In this document: piece by piece, positions 52,946 to 62,104 of the stretch | Layout of the letters: each line of letters starts with the position of its first letter | Position numbering within the stretch: position 1 is the stretch's first letter | From: an uncultured Bacteroidales bacterium | GTDB lineage: Bacteria; Bacteroidota; Bacteroidia; Bacteroidales; UBA932 | Length of the DNA stretch: 64,000 nt | NCBI GenBank assembly: GCA_944326305.1 | Contig: CALVDL010000004.1 | Coordinates: forward strand, 1 to 64,000 | Direction of reading: 5' to 3' | Made by a program: the position numbers and the translations under genes | Notes under the pieces: model-generated | The model's database searches: none | What the model saw: the letters and a program-made list of their open reading frames with translations, nothing else | What the model was told of the DNA's origin: nothing

Positions 52946-54676
52946 CTATTTCAGGCTGTTGCTGTATTTGAGCAGCGACTCTGAAACATTGATCATGAAG
53001 TCACCCATCTGTTCGAGATGCGCGATGATATCCATGTACCAGACACTGGTCTGGTAGTTGTCCCCTTTCTGTTCTATGAGGCGGATCTCTTCATCGCGGA
53101 GGTTGTTACGCATATTGTTGATGCTGTCTTCCGCGTCGTATGCAGAGGAGATGTTGTCCAGTTTGGTGATGTCCCCTGAAAGGTTGTCTATCATCACCCC
53201 GTACGCCCTGTCGACCTGGTCTATCATCCTGTTCAGCTTCGTTATAGACTCCGGCGCGAATGCCTTCCCGTGGGCGTTCTTCTGGGAAAGTATCCTGCTT
53301 ATGGCCTCTCCGGAGTCCCCGAGGCTTTCCAGCTCTCCGATGATCTTGTACATCATCCTGACCTCCGAGATGGTGTCATCGCTGAGTTCCTGCTTCGACA
53401 GGTTGTTCAGGAAACCGGCTATCTCGTATTCTATACGGTCAGCTATCTCCTCGTATTTCACCAGCTTGGCCCTGTATTCCTCGAACTTTTCCGGATTTGT
53501 CTCATTGATCGCCGAGCGTACATATCCGAAACCCTTGCGTGATATCTGTGCGAAATGTATGATCTCTTTCAAGGCCTGTTCGCTTGCAAGCTCCGCCGTA
53601 CGCATTGCGCCGACATTGATGAACTGCAGCTTGAAGTTGTCTTCCTCCTGGTTCGCCGGTGCCTTGACCATCCATGACACGGCTTTTACGATAAGAGGGG
53701 TGAACCATATCAGGATGCAGGTATTGATGAGGTTGAACATCGTGTGCATCATGGATATGCCGTACAGTGCGGCCGTTTCCGCGCCTCCAGTGGCCTCTGC
53801 CCCGGTATAGGTCAGCGTTGTAGGGTCAGGATAGCCCAGGAGCGTGATGATCTTGCCGATGAATGACAGGAAGGGATGGAAAAATATGAGGGCCCATACC
53901 ACTCCGAATACATTGAAGAGGGTGTGGGCCCTTGCGGCTCTCTTGGCGGCGGTATTGGCTACAGCTGCTGCTATATTTGCTGTAATGGTTGTTCCTATGT
54001 TCTCTCCCAGCACCATGGCAGCGGCCATCTCGAAAGGTATCCACCCCATATTCAGCATGATGAGGGTGAGGGCGACTGTCGCGCTGGAAGACTGGAGCAC
54101 GAGCGTGAGCAGCGTGCCGAAAACAAGGAAAATAAGCACGGAGCCGAATCCGAAGTCAGTCCATCTGGCAATGAACGAAAGGACCTCAGGGGATGACTGC
54201 AGGTCCGGCACCGAGGATTTCATGAATGAAAGCCCGAGGAACAGCAGCGAAAAGCCGATTATTAGTTCTCCTATATTCCTGCTCTTGCTCTTTTTGGACA
54301 TCGAACATATGAACCCCACTGCCATAAGCGGGATGGACAGCACTGAGATGTCCGCGGTAAAGCCGAGCAGGGAGATGATCCAAGCCGTTACCGTTGTCCC
54401 GATATTCGCCCCCATTATCACGCCGACCGCCTGTGTAAGGGTGAGCAGCCCCGCATTCACGAAGCTGACCACCATCACGGTAGTGGCGCTGGAAGACTGG
54501 ATGATAGCAGTGATGCTGAGACCTGTCAGCACCCTTTTGAAGGGATTCGATGTCATGGCTGCAAGGAAAGACCTGAGTCTCTCCCCAGCTGCTTTCTGAA
54601 GCCCTGAACTCATCATGTTCATCCCGTAGAGGAACATTCCCAGAGCTCCGAGCAGAGTAAGAATTTGTAGAACCAT
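52946..54676 (-). CDS. Na/Pi cotransporter family protein with PhoU-like domain
   Basis: The 576-residue protein has two inverted repeats of the Na/Pi symporter fold, each with Q-S-S-S-A-T (60-65 and 195-200), and G-A-N-I-G-T-T / G-E-N-I-G-T-T loops. The C-terminal about 220 residues form a helical PhoU-like cytoplasmic domain. It likely takes up phosphate with sodium, or regulates c-di-AMP/K+-type responses as in some homologues. It is immediately upstream of rlmD. Confidence 0.93.
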   Translation of the reverse strand: MVLQILTLLGALGMFLYGMNMMSSGLQKAAGERLRSFLAAMTSNPFKRVLTGLSITAIIQSSSATTVMVVSFVNAGLLTLTQAVGVIMGANIGTTVTAWIISLLGFTADISVLSIPLMAVGFICSMSKKSKSRNIGELIIGFSLLFLGLSFMKSSVPDLQSSPEVLSFIARWTDFGFGSVLIFLVFGTLLTLVLQSSSATVALTLIMLNMGWIPFEMAAAMVLGENIGTTITANIAAAVANTAAKRAARAHTLFNVFGVVWALIFFHPFLSFIGKIITLLGYPDPTTLTYTGAEATGGAETAALYGISMMHTMFNLINTCILIWFTPLIVKAVSWMVKAPANQEEDNFKLQFINVGAMRTAELASEQALKEIIHFAQISRKGFGYVRSAINETNPEKFEEYRAKLVKYEEIADRIEYEIAGFLNNLSKQELSDDTISEVRMMYKIIGELESLGDSGEAISRILSQKNAHGKAFAPESITKLNRMIDQVDRAYGVMIDNLSGDITKLDNISSAYDAEDSINNMRNNLRDEEIRLIEQKGDNYQTSVWYMDIIAHLEQMGDFMINVSESLLKYSNSLK

Positions 54677-54727
54677 AGTATTTTTAAATCAGTTTAGCCA
54701 TGCATCCGCGCCTTCAGGCGCCACCCG

Positions 54728-55174
54728 TTATCCTATGAGTTTCCCCGCCTTGGATATGTCGTAGGAATATACCGGCGAGCAGGGCTCATATTTATAAGGT
54801 ATGTATTCAAACAGCTGCGTATAGACATGTCCTGTCTTCGTGCTGTAGTATGTATCCACTTTCAGTCCGTTACCCTTGTCCTCGCTCTCGAGGTCAATAT
54901 CCTGCGGGTCAGTGGACAGCGCCTTCAGGATTGCCTCCGATTTGCTGGCAGGGAAGTATTTCTCCGTCTTCTTGAGCTTTTCCCCGGTCTCCGCGTCCTT
55001 GTACGCGGTCTTCATCACGAAGAAAAGTATCAGTCCGGTGATAGCAAGGGTGTATCCCAGGATATTCACCGGAACGGAATCCGGTACCATTATAAATGCC
55101 ACTCCTGCAACGAGGATTACAAGTGAAATTACCATATCTTTTACAGAGCGGACTCTGTTGAATCTGTTTTCCAT
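54728..55174 (-). CDS. Small membrane protein of unknown function
   Basis: The 148-residue protein has two transmembrane helices (about 12-31 and 38-55) followed by a soluble C-terminal domain with A-S-K-S-E-A-I-L-K-A-L and Y-E-P-C-S-P-V-Y. I do not recognise the family. It lies 51 bases upstream of the Na/Pi symporter gene on the same strand and may be transcribed with it. Confidence 0.7.
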   Translation of the reverse strand: MENRFNRVRSVKDMVISLVILVAGVAFIMVPDSVPVNILGYTLAITGLILFFVMKTAYKDAETGEKLKKTEKYFPASKSEAILKALSTDPQDIDLESEDKGNGLKVDTYYSTKTGHVYTQLFEYIPYKYEPCSPVYSYDISKAGKLIG

Positions 55175-55252
55175 AATTTATAATTTGATTATCTGATTGA
55201 TTATTAATTAAATATAATAAGGGGAGGAGGGGAGAGGTCCGTCACCCCCGAA

Positions 55253-55693
55253 TCAGATAATCAGTTTCCCCAGGGAAATCAGTCTGGTCCTGAAATCTCT
55301 TGTCCCTGACGGGAAAAGGCCAATAAATGCCGAATATGATATGAATGTGTATTCCGTGATTATTTTGCCGTCCTTGAATGTGGCCGACGCATTGAAGCTC
55401 TGGCCTGTGCGCCTTGCATCGGAATGATGCCTCGTCTGGCTGCCGACAGATGGATTCCTCGGGACCGCGACCTGGGGAGTGTCCGCATATATGCTGCCTG
55501 TGTCTTTCTTTCCGTCCGGCGGAAGGCTGCTGTCCGGAATGACCGTCCATCCGTGAAAACTGCCTGGCAGAATTTCTTCAGACACCTCGTCACCGCCGTC
55601 CAAAAGCGCTGTATCTGACCGCATGATGCCTGTAAAAGCAAGAACGATGGCCAGCGCAAATATCAGCGTATGTATTTTGTGCAGTTTTTTCAC
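55253..55693 (-). CDS. Exported or anchored small protein, probable leaderless GTG start
   Basis: Using GTG at 55693 the protein has 146 residues with a hydrophobic N-terminus (K-K-L-H-K-I-H-T-L-I-F-A-L-A-I-V-L-A). A region rich in Ser, Pro and Asp and a C-terminal I-T-E-Y-T-F-I-S-Y strand follow. No family is recognised. A perfect TTTG-N19-TAAATTTG promoter (55730-55700 on the minus strand) ends six bases before this GTG, so transcription would begin at or next to the start codon. The frame continues upstream to 55804 but that part would lie outside the transcript. Confidence 0.55.
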   Translation of the reverse strand: MKKLHKIHTLIFALAIVLAFTGIMRSDTALLDGGDEVSEEILPGSFHGWTVIPDSSLPPDGKKDTGSIYADTPQVAVPRNPSVGSQTRHHSDARRTGQSFNASATFKDGKIITEYTFISYSAFIGLFPSGTRDFRTRLISLGKLII

Positions 55694-55699
55694 AATCGT

Positions 55700-55730
55700 C
55701 AAATTTAGTCTGAAATTGTCTAATTGCAAA
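55700..55730 (-). promoter_or_regulatory. Consensus promoter TTTG-N19-TAAATTTG
   Basis: On the minus strand TTTG (55730-55727) and TAAATTTG (55707-55700) are separated by exactly 19 bases, the ideal Bacteroidetes sigma-ABfr arrangement. Confidence 0.75.
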
Positions 55731-55856
55731 GAATATTGCAAAAATGTGAAGATAGAGGAGAATGCAGTAATACATAAGTTAACATAATATAAATTGTATG
55801 ACATTTAGAAAACTTATAAATTACGCAATTTACTTGAAAGAAAAATTTATATGATA

Positions 55857-55864
55857 TATATTTG
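55857..55864 (+). promoter_or_regulatory. Promoter box TATATTTG for the 55905-59415 operon
   Basis: TATATTTGC is preceded by CTTG (55833-55836) at a 20-base spacing and followed 40 bases later by the ATG at 55905. It excludes the earlier in-frame ATG at 55851 as start. Confidence 0.6.
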
Positions 55865-55904
55865 CAGCGAAAAGCTATGTCAACAATTCAATAAATTCAA
55901 AATT

Positions 55905-57911
55905 ATGTCTTTAGCTAAATCATCCGCTGTGTTGCAGTCGGTTTCGGGTGCAGCATTGATTTTGTTTGCGTGCTCGTGCGTTAACGAAGAGTACGACCTG
56001 AACAATGGCATTGACGGTACGGTTGATATTCAGGGGTCCATCAGCCTGCCTATCGGAAATACCGAGTTCATACCCATAGGCGATTTCCTCGAGCTGGACC
56101 AGGAGGACCAGGAATCGATATTGGTGGCCGATCCGCAGACCGGCGACTACAAGCTCTATATTGAATCCGAGGAACCGATAGCACCGGACGAGCCGATAGA
56201 AGTACCGCAGATAACGATAGACGGTGACAATCTGCTTCCTGACGGAGGGGTCATCTATGAAGGTATACAACTCGGAAGCCGTGTCTCGGACCTTACGGGA
56301 CAGCTCCCTGACGACTATAAGATTCCGGAATACGTCCGTACAGAACTGAACAGACTCGTATCTGAAATGGACCCGCAAAGTATTGCAGACACACCTATAA
56401 CTATCAAAGAGGACATCAGTGACGTCACTGATATTGTGAAAGCTATAAAGGACATTGAACTCGATGCCCCGATAGAGCTTTCCATTTCTATTGTGAGAAA
56501 AGACAATCTTGATAAGGGTAAAGTCCGTCTTGAAGGCGTAGACGACGCTCCTTTCACGATAACGTTCCCGGATTTCATAACGCTGGTTCCTGACGATGAT
56601 AAGCTCACTATAGATGATAAGCTCACTATAGAGGACGGGCATATACTTTCTTTTGAAAGCCTTGAGGTAGATGCGGATAATCCACAGAATTCCACATTCT
56701 CATTCAATCTTGCATCCATCGACATGTCATCCTTTGAAGAGGACCAGGGCATGGTAGGTAATGAGCTGATTGTCAATGATGAGATAAGCATGTCTGAATT
56801 CAAGATAGCTCTTGACCTGGCCGATTTTGCAGAAACGGTAGGCGAGATCCCGGAGGACATCGACATCGATATCAGCCTCAATGTGTCTGATGTCTTTGTG
56901 AAGAGCGTATCCGCAGTGCTTGACCCGTCCGTGAATGTGGAACCTCAGAAAATTGAGATCGGCAATCTGCCGGAATTCATAACCGGCGAAGATGTCGTCC
57001 TCGACCTGTACAATCCTGTCATCCGCCTCGATGTCAAGGCCAGCGACAATACCGATTTCCCTGACAACTTCCCTGCATTCAACCTTTCAGCCAGTCTGGA
57101 CGCATTCAGGGAAGACGGGACTTCTACGATGGACTCCCCTATCGAACTCGGTGGTGTGTCCGCCCCTATCGAAATCAAGGAGGGGACCAACCATGTCATC
57201 GTATCGAGACGCGGGGTTGAGCATGAGGATGTCGCCCAGCTTGATGAGTATTATGACTATATCGAGATTGAGGAGCTCGGGGATCTGGTCAGGACCATAC
57301 CTTCTTATATAGAGATAAGCAAGGTGTCTGCATCCGTACCTCATGAAGGGAGCGACGGGAATTGGTCCGACGGTGACTATACGACCATAGCGTTCCCTGA
57401 ATCAAGCTACGGAGAGCCTTCGTCCCTGGTCTATGACATAGAGGTGGACTACAGTATAGAGGTGCCTCTTGCATTCGGGAATGACCTCAGCCTGTCATAT
57501 TCCACCGACTTTAACGGATGGAACGAGAATTTCAACAGTACCTCTGACACGGATTACACTCTTGACATTAAGGAGGCCCTGATAAAATTCGAATTCATCA
57601 ACTCAATACCTCTGGCACTCGACCTGTCTGCGGATGCAATCGATGTGGACGGCGAGATCATAGATGATATTAAGGTCACCCTTGAGGGCAGTCTCGATGC
57701 CGGCAATATAGGCGCTGAGACATCATCTGACGTGACAGTGAAGATACTTGCCACCCCGGAAGCCCTCGAAAGGTTCGACGGACTGAGGCTTAATATGGAG
57801 GCGACATCCGGAGGTACCGTAGGTGTGCCGCTTAACGAGAACCAGGGTGTAAAGTTAGAAAAGATAACTGCCAGCATCCAGGGCGGGATACAGATGGATT
57901 TAAATTTCTAA
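55905..57911 (+). CDS. Large beta-rich surface lipoprotein of unknown function
   Basis: The 668-residue protein (ATG at 55905) has a lipoprotein-type signal ending F-A-C-S-C. The mature part is strongly acidic and beta-rich, with repeated P-I-E/P-I-x-I-x segments and long Asp/Ile stretches, like immunoglobulin-type adhesive domains, but no named family is recognised. A perfect 18-bp tandem duplication (56595-56630) encodes D-D-K-L-T-I twice. It is followed after 13 bases by a DUF5723 barrel, with which it probably forms an outer-membrane pair. Confidence 0.75.
   Translation: MSLAKSSAVLQSVSGAALILFACSCVNEEYDLNNGIDGTVDIQGSISLPIGNTEFIPIGDFLELDQEDQESILVADPQTGDYKLYIESEEPIAPDEPIEVPQITIDGDNLLPDGGVIYEGIQLGSRVSDLTGQLPDDYKIPEYVRTELNRLVSEMDPQSIADTPITIKEDISDVTDIVKAIKDIELDAPIELSISIVRKDNLDKGKVRLEGVDDAPFTITFPDFITLVPDDDKLTIDDKLTIEDGHILSFESLEVDADNPQNSTFSFNLASIDMSSFEEDQGMVGNELIVNDEISMSEFKIALDLADFAETVGEIPEDIDIDISLNVSDVFVKSVSAVLDPSVNVEPQKIEIGNLPEFITGEDVVLDLYNPVIRLDVKASDNTDFPDNFPAFNLSASLDAFREDGTSTMDSPIELGGVSAPIEIKEGTNHVIVSRRGVEHEDVAQLDEYYDYIEIEELGDLVRTIPSYIEISKVSASVPHEGSDGNWSDGDYTTIAFPESSYGEPSSLVYDIEVDYSIEVPLAFGNDLSLSYSTDFNGWNENFNSTSDTDYTLDIKEALIKFEFINSIPLALDLSADAIDVDGEIIDDIKVTLEGSLDAGNIGAETSSDVTVKILATPEALERFDGLRLNMEATSGGTVGVPLNENQGVKLEKITASIQGGIQMDLNF
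56595..56630 (+). repeat. Perfect 18-bp tandem duplication inside a gene
   Basis: The unit GATGATAAGCTCACTATA occurs twice without a gap and keeps the reading frame (D-D-K-L-T-I repeated). Being identical at DNA level it is recent or prone to slippage. Confidence 0.85.
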
Positions 57912-57924
57912 AAAAGGACAGTCT

Positions 57925-59415
57925 ATGAAAAAAATAGTTGCAACCATTATCCTCCTGTCATCATGTCTGGTTTACAGGGCAGGCGCCCAGGAGGCTGTGA
58001 ATTCAGGATATTTTGTAGAGAACTACAACTACAGGCACAAACTGAACCCTGCTTTCGCAAGCAGCAGGAGCTATTTCGCCCTGCCGGCAATAGGTAATTT
58101 CAACATCACCACGCAGAGCAATCTGGGCATAAGCACATTCCTCTATCCGTACAACGGTCAGCTCACAACATTCATGAACGGAGCTGTAAGTTCGCAGGAA
58201 TTCCTCGGCAGGCTGAGCAAGAACAACAAGTTCGGGACAAATGTATACCTGCCGTCCGTGTCCGTGGGTACATGGGGCAGGAAAGGAGGCTTTACTACGG
58301 TGGAGGTCGGCATGAAGGCGGATATGTCCTTCAATCTGCCGTATGACCTTTTCGACTTCATGAAGAATGCCGGTGCTAAACAGAACTATGACATAAGCAA
58401 CCTCGGTGCGAGGGTCAGGACATACACCGAAATATCCGTAGGCCATGCCCGCAAGATAACCGACAGGCTCAATGTAGGCGCGAAGGTAAAGTTCCTGGTA
58501 GGGCTTGGCTATGCGGATGCCAATATCGACAGGATGAATGTCAGGATGTCTGAGGACCAGTGGAGTATCAATGCAGAGGGCTCACTCAGCGCCTCCGTCC
58601 CTATGGTCAAATGGCCAACAAAAGGCGAGACCGGTGCGGCTACGGACGCTTCACAGAACAATGAACTGGATTTCAAGGCCATTGGTGACAGTTTCGAGTA
58701 TAATTCTATAAGTGAGATGATGTCTTCACTGTTCTCGGGACTCGGATACGGTGCCGCCATAGATCTCGGCGCAACGTACGAATTCGACAGCGGCCTGCTC
58801 GAGGGCCTTAACCTCTCTGCCTCCATACTCGATCTGGGATTCATATCATGGGGGAATTCCGTCAGGGCGGTCACATCACCGGACCCGTGGACATTCGAGG
58901 GCTTCGACAACCTGTCGCTGGACTCTGATTCGGGCAATTCCCTGCAGGACGAGTTCAACTCTCTGACTGATGACTTTAACGATATGCTCAAGTTCGAGAA
59001 ACAGTCCGAAGGCAAAGGCAAGACCAATATGCTGGCCTGTACACTGAATATCGGGGCTGAATATGAACTGCCTTTCTACAGGAAACTTTCCGTAGGGTTC
59101 CTCTCGTCCACAAGGATCCAGGGGCAGTATTCGCACTCTGAAGGACGATTCTCCCTGAACATCGAGCCAACCAAATGGTTCGGGTTCTCCACCAGTTATG
59201 GCATATCGACATACGGTTCCACATGGGGCGCCATCGTCAACTTCAGCTTTCCGGGAATCGGCCTGTTCATTGCTTCGGACACCATTCCGACACAGCTTAC
59301 CGCACCTCTTGACGGATTTGGTATCGGTGTTCCGTGCAATAATTTGAACCTGAACCTCAGCTTAGGCCTTACATTCAACCTCAGCAAGGTGCGCCAGCTT
59401 GGAGAAAGGAAATAA
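57925..59415 (+). CDS. DUF5723 family outer-membrane beta-barrel protein
   Basis: The 496-residue protein has a signal peptide (I-V-A-T-I-I-L-L-S-S-C-L to A-G-A-Q). It shows the DUF5723 start, with N-P-A-F-A-S-S-R-S-Y-F-A-L-P. Alternating amphipathic strands run throughout, as in a FadL/porin-like barrel. It is encoded directly after the large lipoprotein and before a strong terminator. Function of the family is not established; transport or surface assembly of the partner are possible roles. Confidence 0.82.
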   Translation: MKKIVATIILLSSCLVYRAGAQEAVNSGYFVENYNYRHKLNPAFASSRSYFALPAIGNFNITTQSNLGISTFLYPYNGQLTTFMNGAVSSQEFLGRLSKNNKFGTNVYLPSVSVGTWGRKGGFTTVEVGMKADMSFNLPYDLFDFMKNAGAKQNYDISNLGARVRTYTEISVGHARKITDRLNVGAKVKFLVGLGYADANIDRMNVRMSEDQWSINAEGSLSASVPMVKWPTKGETGAATDASQNNELDFKAIGDSFEYNSISEMMSSLFSGLGYGAAIDLGATYEFDSGLLEGLNLSASILDLGFISWGNSVRAVTSPDPWTFEGFDNLSLDSDSGNSLQDEFNSLTDDFNDMLKFEKQSEGKGKTNMLACTLNIGAEYELPFYRKLSVGFLSSTRIQGQYSHSEGRFSLNIEPTKWFGFSTSYGISTYGSTWGAIVNFSFPGIGLFIASDTIPTQLTAPLDGFGIGVPCNNLNLNLSLGLTFNLSKVRQLGERK

Positions 59416-59435
59416 TAGAGGTACCCGTAGATTAT

Positions 59436-59480
59436 AAAACGAAACAGGAGGCAATTTTGATTTGCCTCCTGTTTCGTTTT
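59436..59480. terminator. Strong bidirectional terminator
   Basis: A 19-bp perfect stem (59436-59454 with 59462-59480) has a 7-base loop. The ends AAAAC and GTTTT supply U runs for both the DUF5723 operon and the convergent flavodiiron gene. Confidence 0.9.
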
Positions 59481-59507
59481 ATGCTGTCTGCGTACACGCG
59501 GACAGGC

Positions 59508-60707
59508 TTATCTAGCCATCAGCTCTGCCACTGCCGCCATGTCGCATTTTCTGGAAGAGTAGGCCTGCGGGAAGCTGATGCCGTCGCTGATCAGCTCGAA
59601 TCCCTGCTTTGCAGCCATCTCATTCAGGAGCCTGACGCTTGCCCCGGCCCATGTGAAAGACCCGAAGGCGAAGAACTTCCTGTTCTTTACAAGCCGTGCG
59701 CATACCCCGTACATGAAGTTGTATGCCGGTGGGAAAATGTCGTTGTTGTATGTAGGCGCGCCTACGGCAAGAGTGTCGTATTTGAAAAGGTCGCGGTAGG
59801 CGAATGACACATTCTCCGTGCAGAGATTGTGGATGGCGTACTTCACTCCCCTTCCGGCCAGTTCGGCGGCCAGGGCCTTGGCTGCCTTTGCAGTATTGCC
59901 GTACATGCTGCTGTACACGATACATACGCCTTTCCCGGCCTCGTACCTGCTGAGCCTGTCATAGTATGACACCACATCGGCCACATGATTTTCCCATACA
60001 GGGCCGTGGGTGCTGCATATCCTTCCTATCTGCAGTCCGGAGAGCTTTTTCAGCGCGGCCTGCACAGTCTGGCCGTATTTGCCGACAATGTTGGAATAGT
60101 ACCTGGTCATCTCGTCCCTGAACTCGGCGAAGCAGCTTTCGGACTTGTCAAGCCAGCCGCAGAGGTGTGCTCCACCGTCCAGGACAGCCCCGTCAACAGC
60201 CCCGAAAGTGCCGAATGCATCTCCGGAGAAAAGCGTCTTTTCTTCTCCGAGGTATGTCACCATTGTCTCGGGCCAGTGTACCATAGGGGCCATATAGAAC
60301 GTGAGGGATGATTCCCCGAGGCTTATGCTCTCCCCTTCCTTGACCGCATGGATATTGTCGGTCAGGCCGAAATAGCCTTTGATCATCGGAACGGCCTTCG
60401 CGCTGGTGAGTATGCGGATGTCGGGATAATGCTCCCGGATGGTTGCGATAAGTGAAGAATGGTCCGGTTCCATGTGGTTGACGACCAGATAGTCGATCTT
60501 CCTGTCACCGATCTCGTTGCGGATGTTGCCGAGATATTCTTTCTCGAAGCCGGCCTCCACGGTATCGATAAGGGCCACTTTTTCATCAACCACCAGGTAG
60601 GAGTTGTAGCTGACCCCGAAAGGAAGGGGCCACATGCCTTCAAAGATTACCTTGGTGTGGTCATTCACACCTACATAGCGGATTCTGTCAGAAATCTTCT
60701 TTTCCAT
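59508..60707 (-). CDS. A-type flavodiiron protein (FprA family)
   Basis: The 399-residue protein joins a metallo-beta-lactamase-like di-iron domain (His78-x-Glu80-x-Asp82-His83, then M-V-H-W-P-E and G-D-A-F) to a C-terminal flavodoxin domain (Y-S-S-M-Y-G-N-T). It reduces O2 to water, or NO, in the cytoplasm of anaerobes. With rubrerythrin it indicates an O2-detoxifying system, although the two genes are far apart. Upstream is a repeat-rich spacer; no separate rubredoxin gene is adjacent. Confidence 0.95.
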   Translation of the reverse strand: MEKKISDRIRYVGVNDHTKVIFEGMWPLPFGVSYNSYLVVDEKVALIDTVEAGFEKEYLGNIRNEIGDRKIDYLVVNHMEPDHSSLIATIREHYPDIRILTSAKAVPMIKGYFGLTDNIHAVKEGESISLGESSLTFYMAPMVHWPETMVTYLGEEKTLFSGDAFGTFGAVDGAVLDGGAHLCGWLDKSESCFAEFRDEMTRYYSNIVGKYGQTVQAALKKLSGLQIGRICSTHGPVWENHVADVVSYYDRLSRYEAGKGVCIVYSSMYGNTAKAAKALAAELAGRGVKYAIHNLCTENVSFAYRDLFKYDTLAVGAPTYNNDIFPPAYNFMYGVCARLVKNRKFFAFGSFTWAGASVRLLNEMAAKQGFELISDGISFPQAYSSRKCDMAAVAELMAR

Positions 60708-60738
60708 ATTGTATTGTCTTTTTATTGTTATTTTTTTT

Positions 60739-60905
60739 AGAAACTGTTTTAAACTTTTTCAAAAATTCTTTTAATCGTCTTTCCGGTATAAATTTTCCGG
60801 AATTTCTCAGTCAGATAGCTCTGCTATCCTTTTCAAAATTTCTGAAAAATTTCTCCTCGAAAATACTTCTTAAAATTTATATTATAAAATTTCAAAACAG
60901 TTTCT
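60739..60905. repeat. MITE-like element with AGAAACTGTTTT inverted ends
   Basis: The 167-base AT-rich element is bounded by perfect 12-base inverted repeats (60739-60750, 60894-60905), extending imperfectly to about 20 bases. Inside are further small palindromes (TCCGG...CCGGA near 60783-60803; GATAGC...GCTATC near 60814-60830). It has no gene. The same 12-mer occurs at 12085-12096 and 39282-39293. It sits between the flavodiiron gene and the barrel gene at 60914. Confidence 0.6.
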
Positions 60906-60913
60906 TATTGTTT

Positions 60914-61564
60914 TCAGAACCTGATACCTATCCCGAATGTCATTGCCATATGCAGGGAGCTGTTCTTGCGGAGGTTTTCTTCCGGGATGTATATCGAGGA
61001 TGACATGGAAGAGCCCATCATTTTCTTGTTGGTGATGACATTCCTGAAGGATACGAGGAAGTCAAGCCTGGTGTATTTCCCTAATGGTATGCTGTACCCG
61101 GACCCTATCTTGACAATCCCGGACGCCGACATGTCATCCCCGTAGCCGGACAGCCCGGGACCGGCATCCAGAAAGGCCATCCACCTGCTTTTCGCCGGGT
61201 CCTTACCGAAATAGCAGGTACCGCGCAATGTCAGGGGGGTAAGGTATACATTCCTGTTGATACCGCTGCGGCCAGTATAGATGGAGAGGTTGAACCTGTC
61301 CGATATGTCCGCCCCTATGTGCATGAGGAATTCTCCGTTGCTGTGGTACCTTGTCTCCCAGAATTTCCGGTCTACCCTGTAGCCGTATGTCGATATGTAG
61401 TTGAAATGCCTGTAGGAGGCGACGGTGCTGATATAGCTTCCTTCTATACCGAACGTGAAAGTGCCGAGGAAGCTGGAGGCTTCCCCGTTCCTCGCCTGAG
61501 CACTCCCGACAGTCAGGGCAATGACTGCGATAAAAACCGGGATATATCTGTGTTTCCTCTCCAT
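60914..61564 (-). CDS. Small outer-membrane beta-barrel protein
   Basis: The 216-residue protein has a signal peptide (about 1-24, ending A-Q-A) and alternating amphipathic strands, with the terminal aromatic residue (G-I-G-I-R-F) typical of outer-membrane barrels. It is probably an eight- or ten-stranded porin-like protein. It directly follows a second such gene (61568), suggesting a duplicated or paired barrel. No specific family recognised. Confidence 0.7.
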   Translation of the reverse strand: MERKHRYIPVFIAVIALTVGSAQARNGEASSFLGTFTFGIEGSYISTVASYRHFNYISTYGYRVDRKFWETRYHSNGEFLMHIGADISDRFNLSIYTGRSGINRNVYLTPLTLRGTCYFGKDPAKSRWMAFLDAGPGLSGYGDDMSASGIVKIGSGYSIPLGKYTRLDFLVSFRNVITNKKMMGSSMSSSIYIPEENLRKNSSLHMAMTFGIGIRF

Positions 61565-61567
61565 AGC

Positions 61568-62098
61568 CTAAAAGACATATCTTATTCCGAGCCTCGGGTA
61601 GTATGCTTTGATGATACCTTCCTGATATACCTTTAGCAGTGAGCCGCTTCCCTGTCCCTCCAGGTGCATCCCAAGGACCGGAGTAAAGTCCAGAGACAGT
61701 ATCACCGGAACCTTGAACAGGTATTCTATGCATATTTTCCCGGCAAGTCCGGCCATGGGGCCGAATGACATACCTGTCTGACGGACATAGCCGGCGGAGC
61801 ATCCGATCCCGGCCAGGACAGAAAAGACACCTGTTCCGAATTCATGTCCCCATATATTGAAATTGTATGTGAATCCGGCCCGGACCCCAGGGGAAGCCAC
61901 CTGTCCGTCCAGCACCCCGCAAAAGTCTATGCCTGCATTGATTTCGAAGAATGTAGATTCCGAATTGCTGTGCTGGTACGAGACCTCAGCACCGCTGAAA
62001 GAAAAAACCCCGCCCACCGATCTCGGCTGGGCGGTGCCGGTGCCCGGAACAAGGGCGGCGGACACAAGCAGCAGTATATAGACATACAGGTATTTCAT
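61568..62098 (-). CDS. Small outer-membrane beta-barrel protein
   Basis: The 176-residue protein has a signal peptide ending T-A-Q, beta strands of barrel type (A-G-F-T-Y-N-F-N-I-W) and a final R-Y-V-F. It lies 3 bases upstream of the other barrel gene and 6 bases after the GNAT gene. Function unknown. Confidence 0.7.
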   Translation of the reverse strand: MKYLYVYILLLVSAALVPGTGTAQPRSVGGVFSFSGAEVSYQHSNSESTFFEINAGIDFCGVLDGQVASPGVRAGFTYNFNIWGHEFGTGVFSVLAGIGCSAGYVRQTGMSFGPMAGLAGKICIEYLFKVPVILSLDFTPVLGMHLEGQGSGSLLKVYQEGIIKAYYPRLGIRYVF

Positions 62099-62104
62099 TC
62101 GCCC

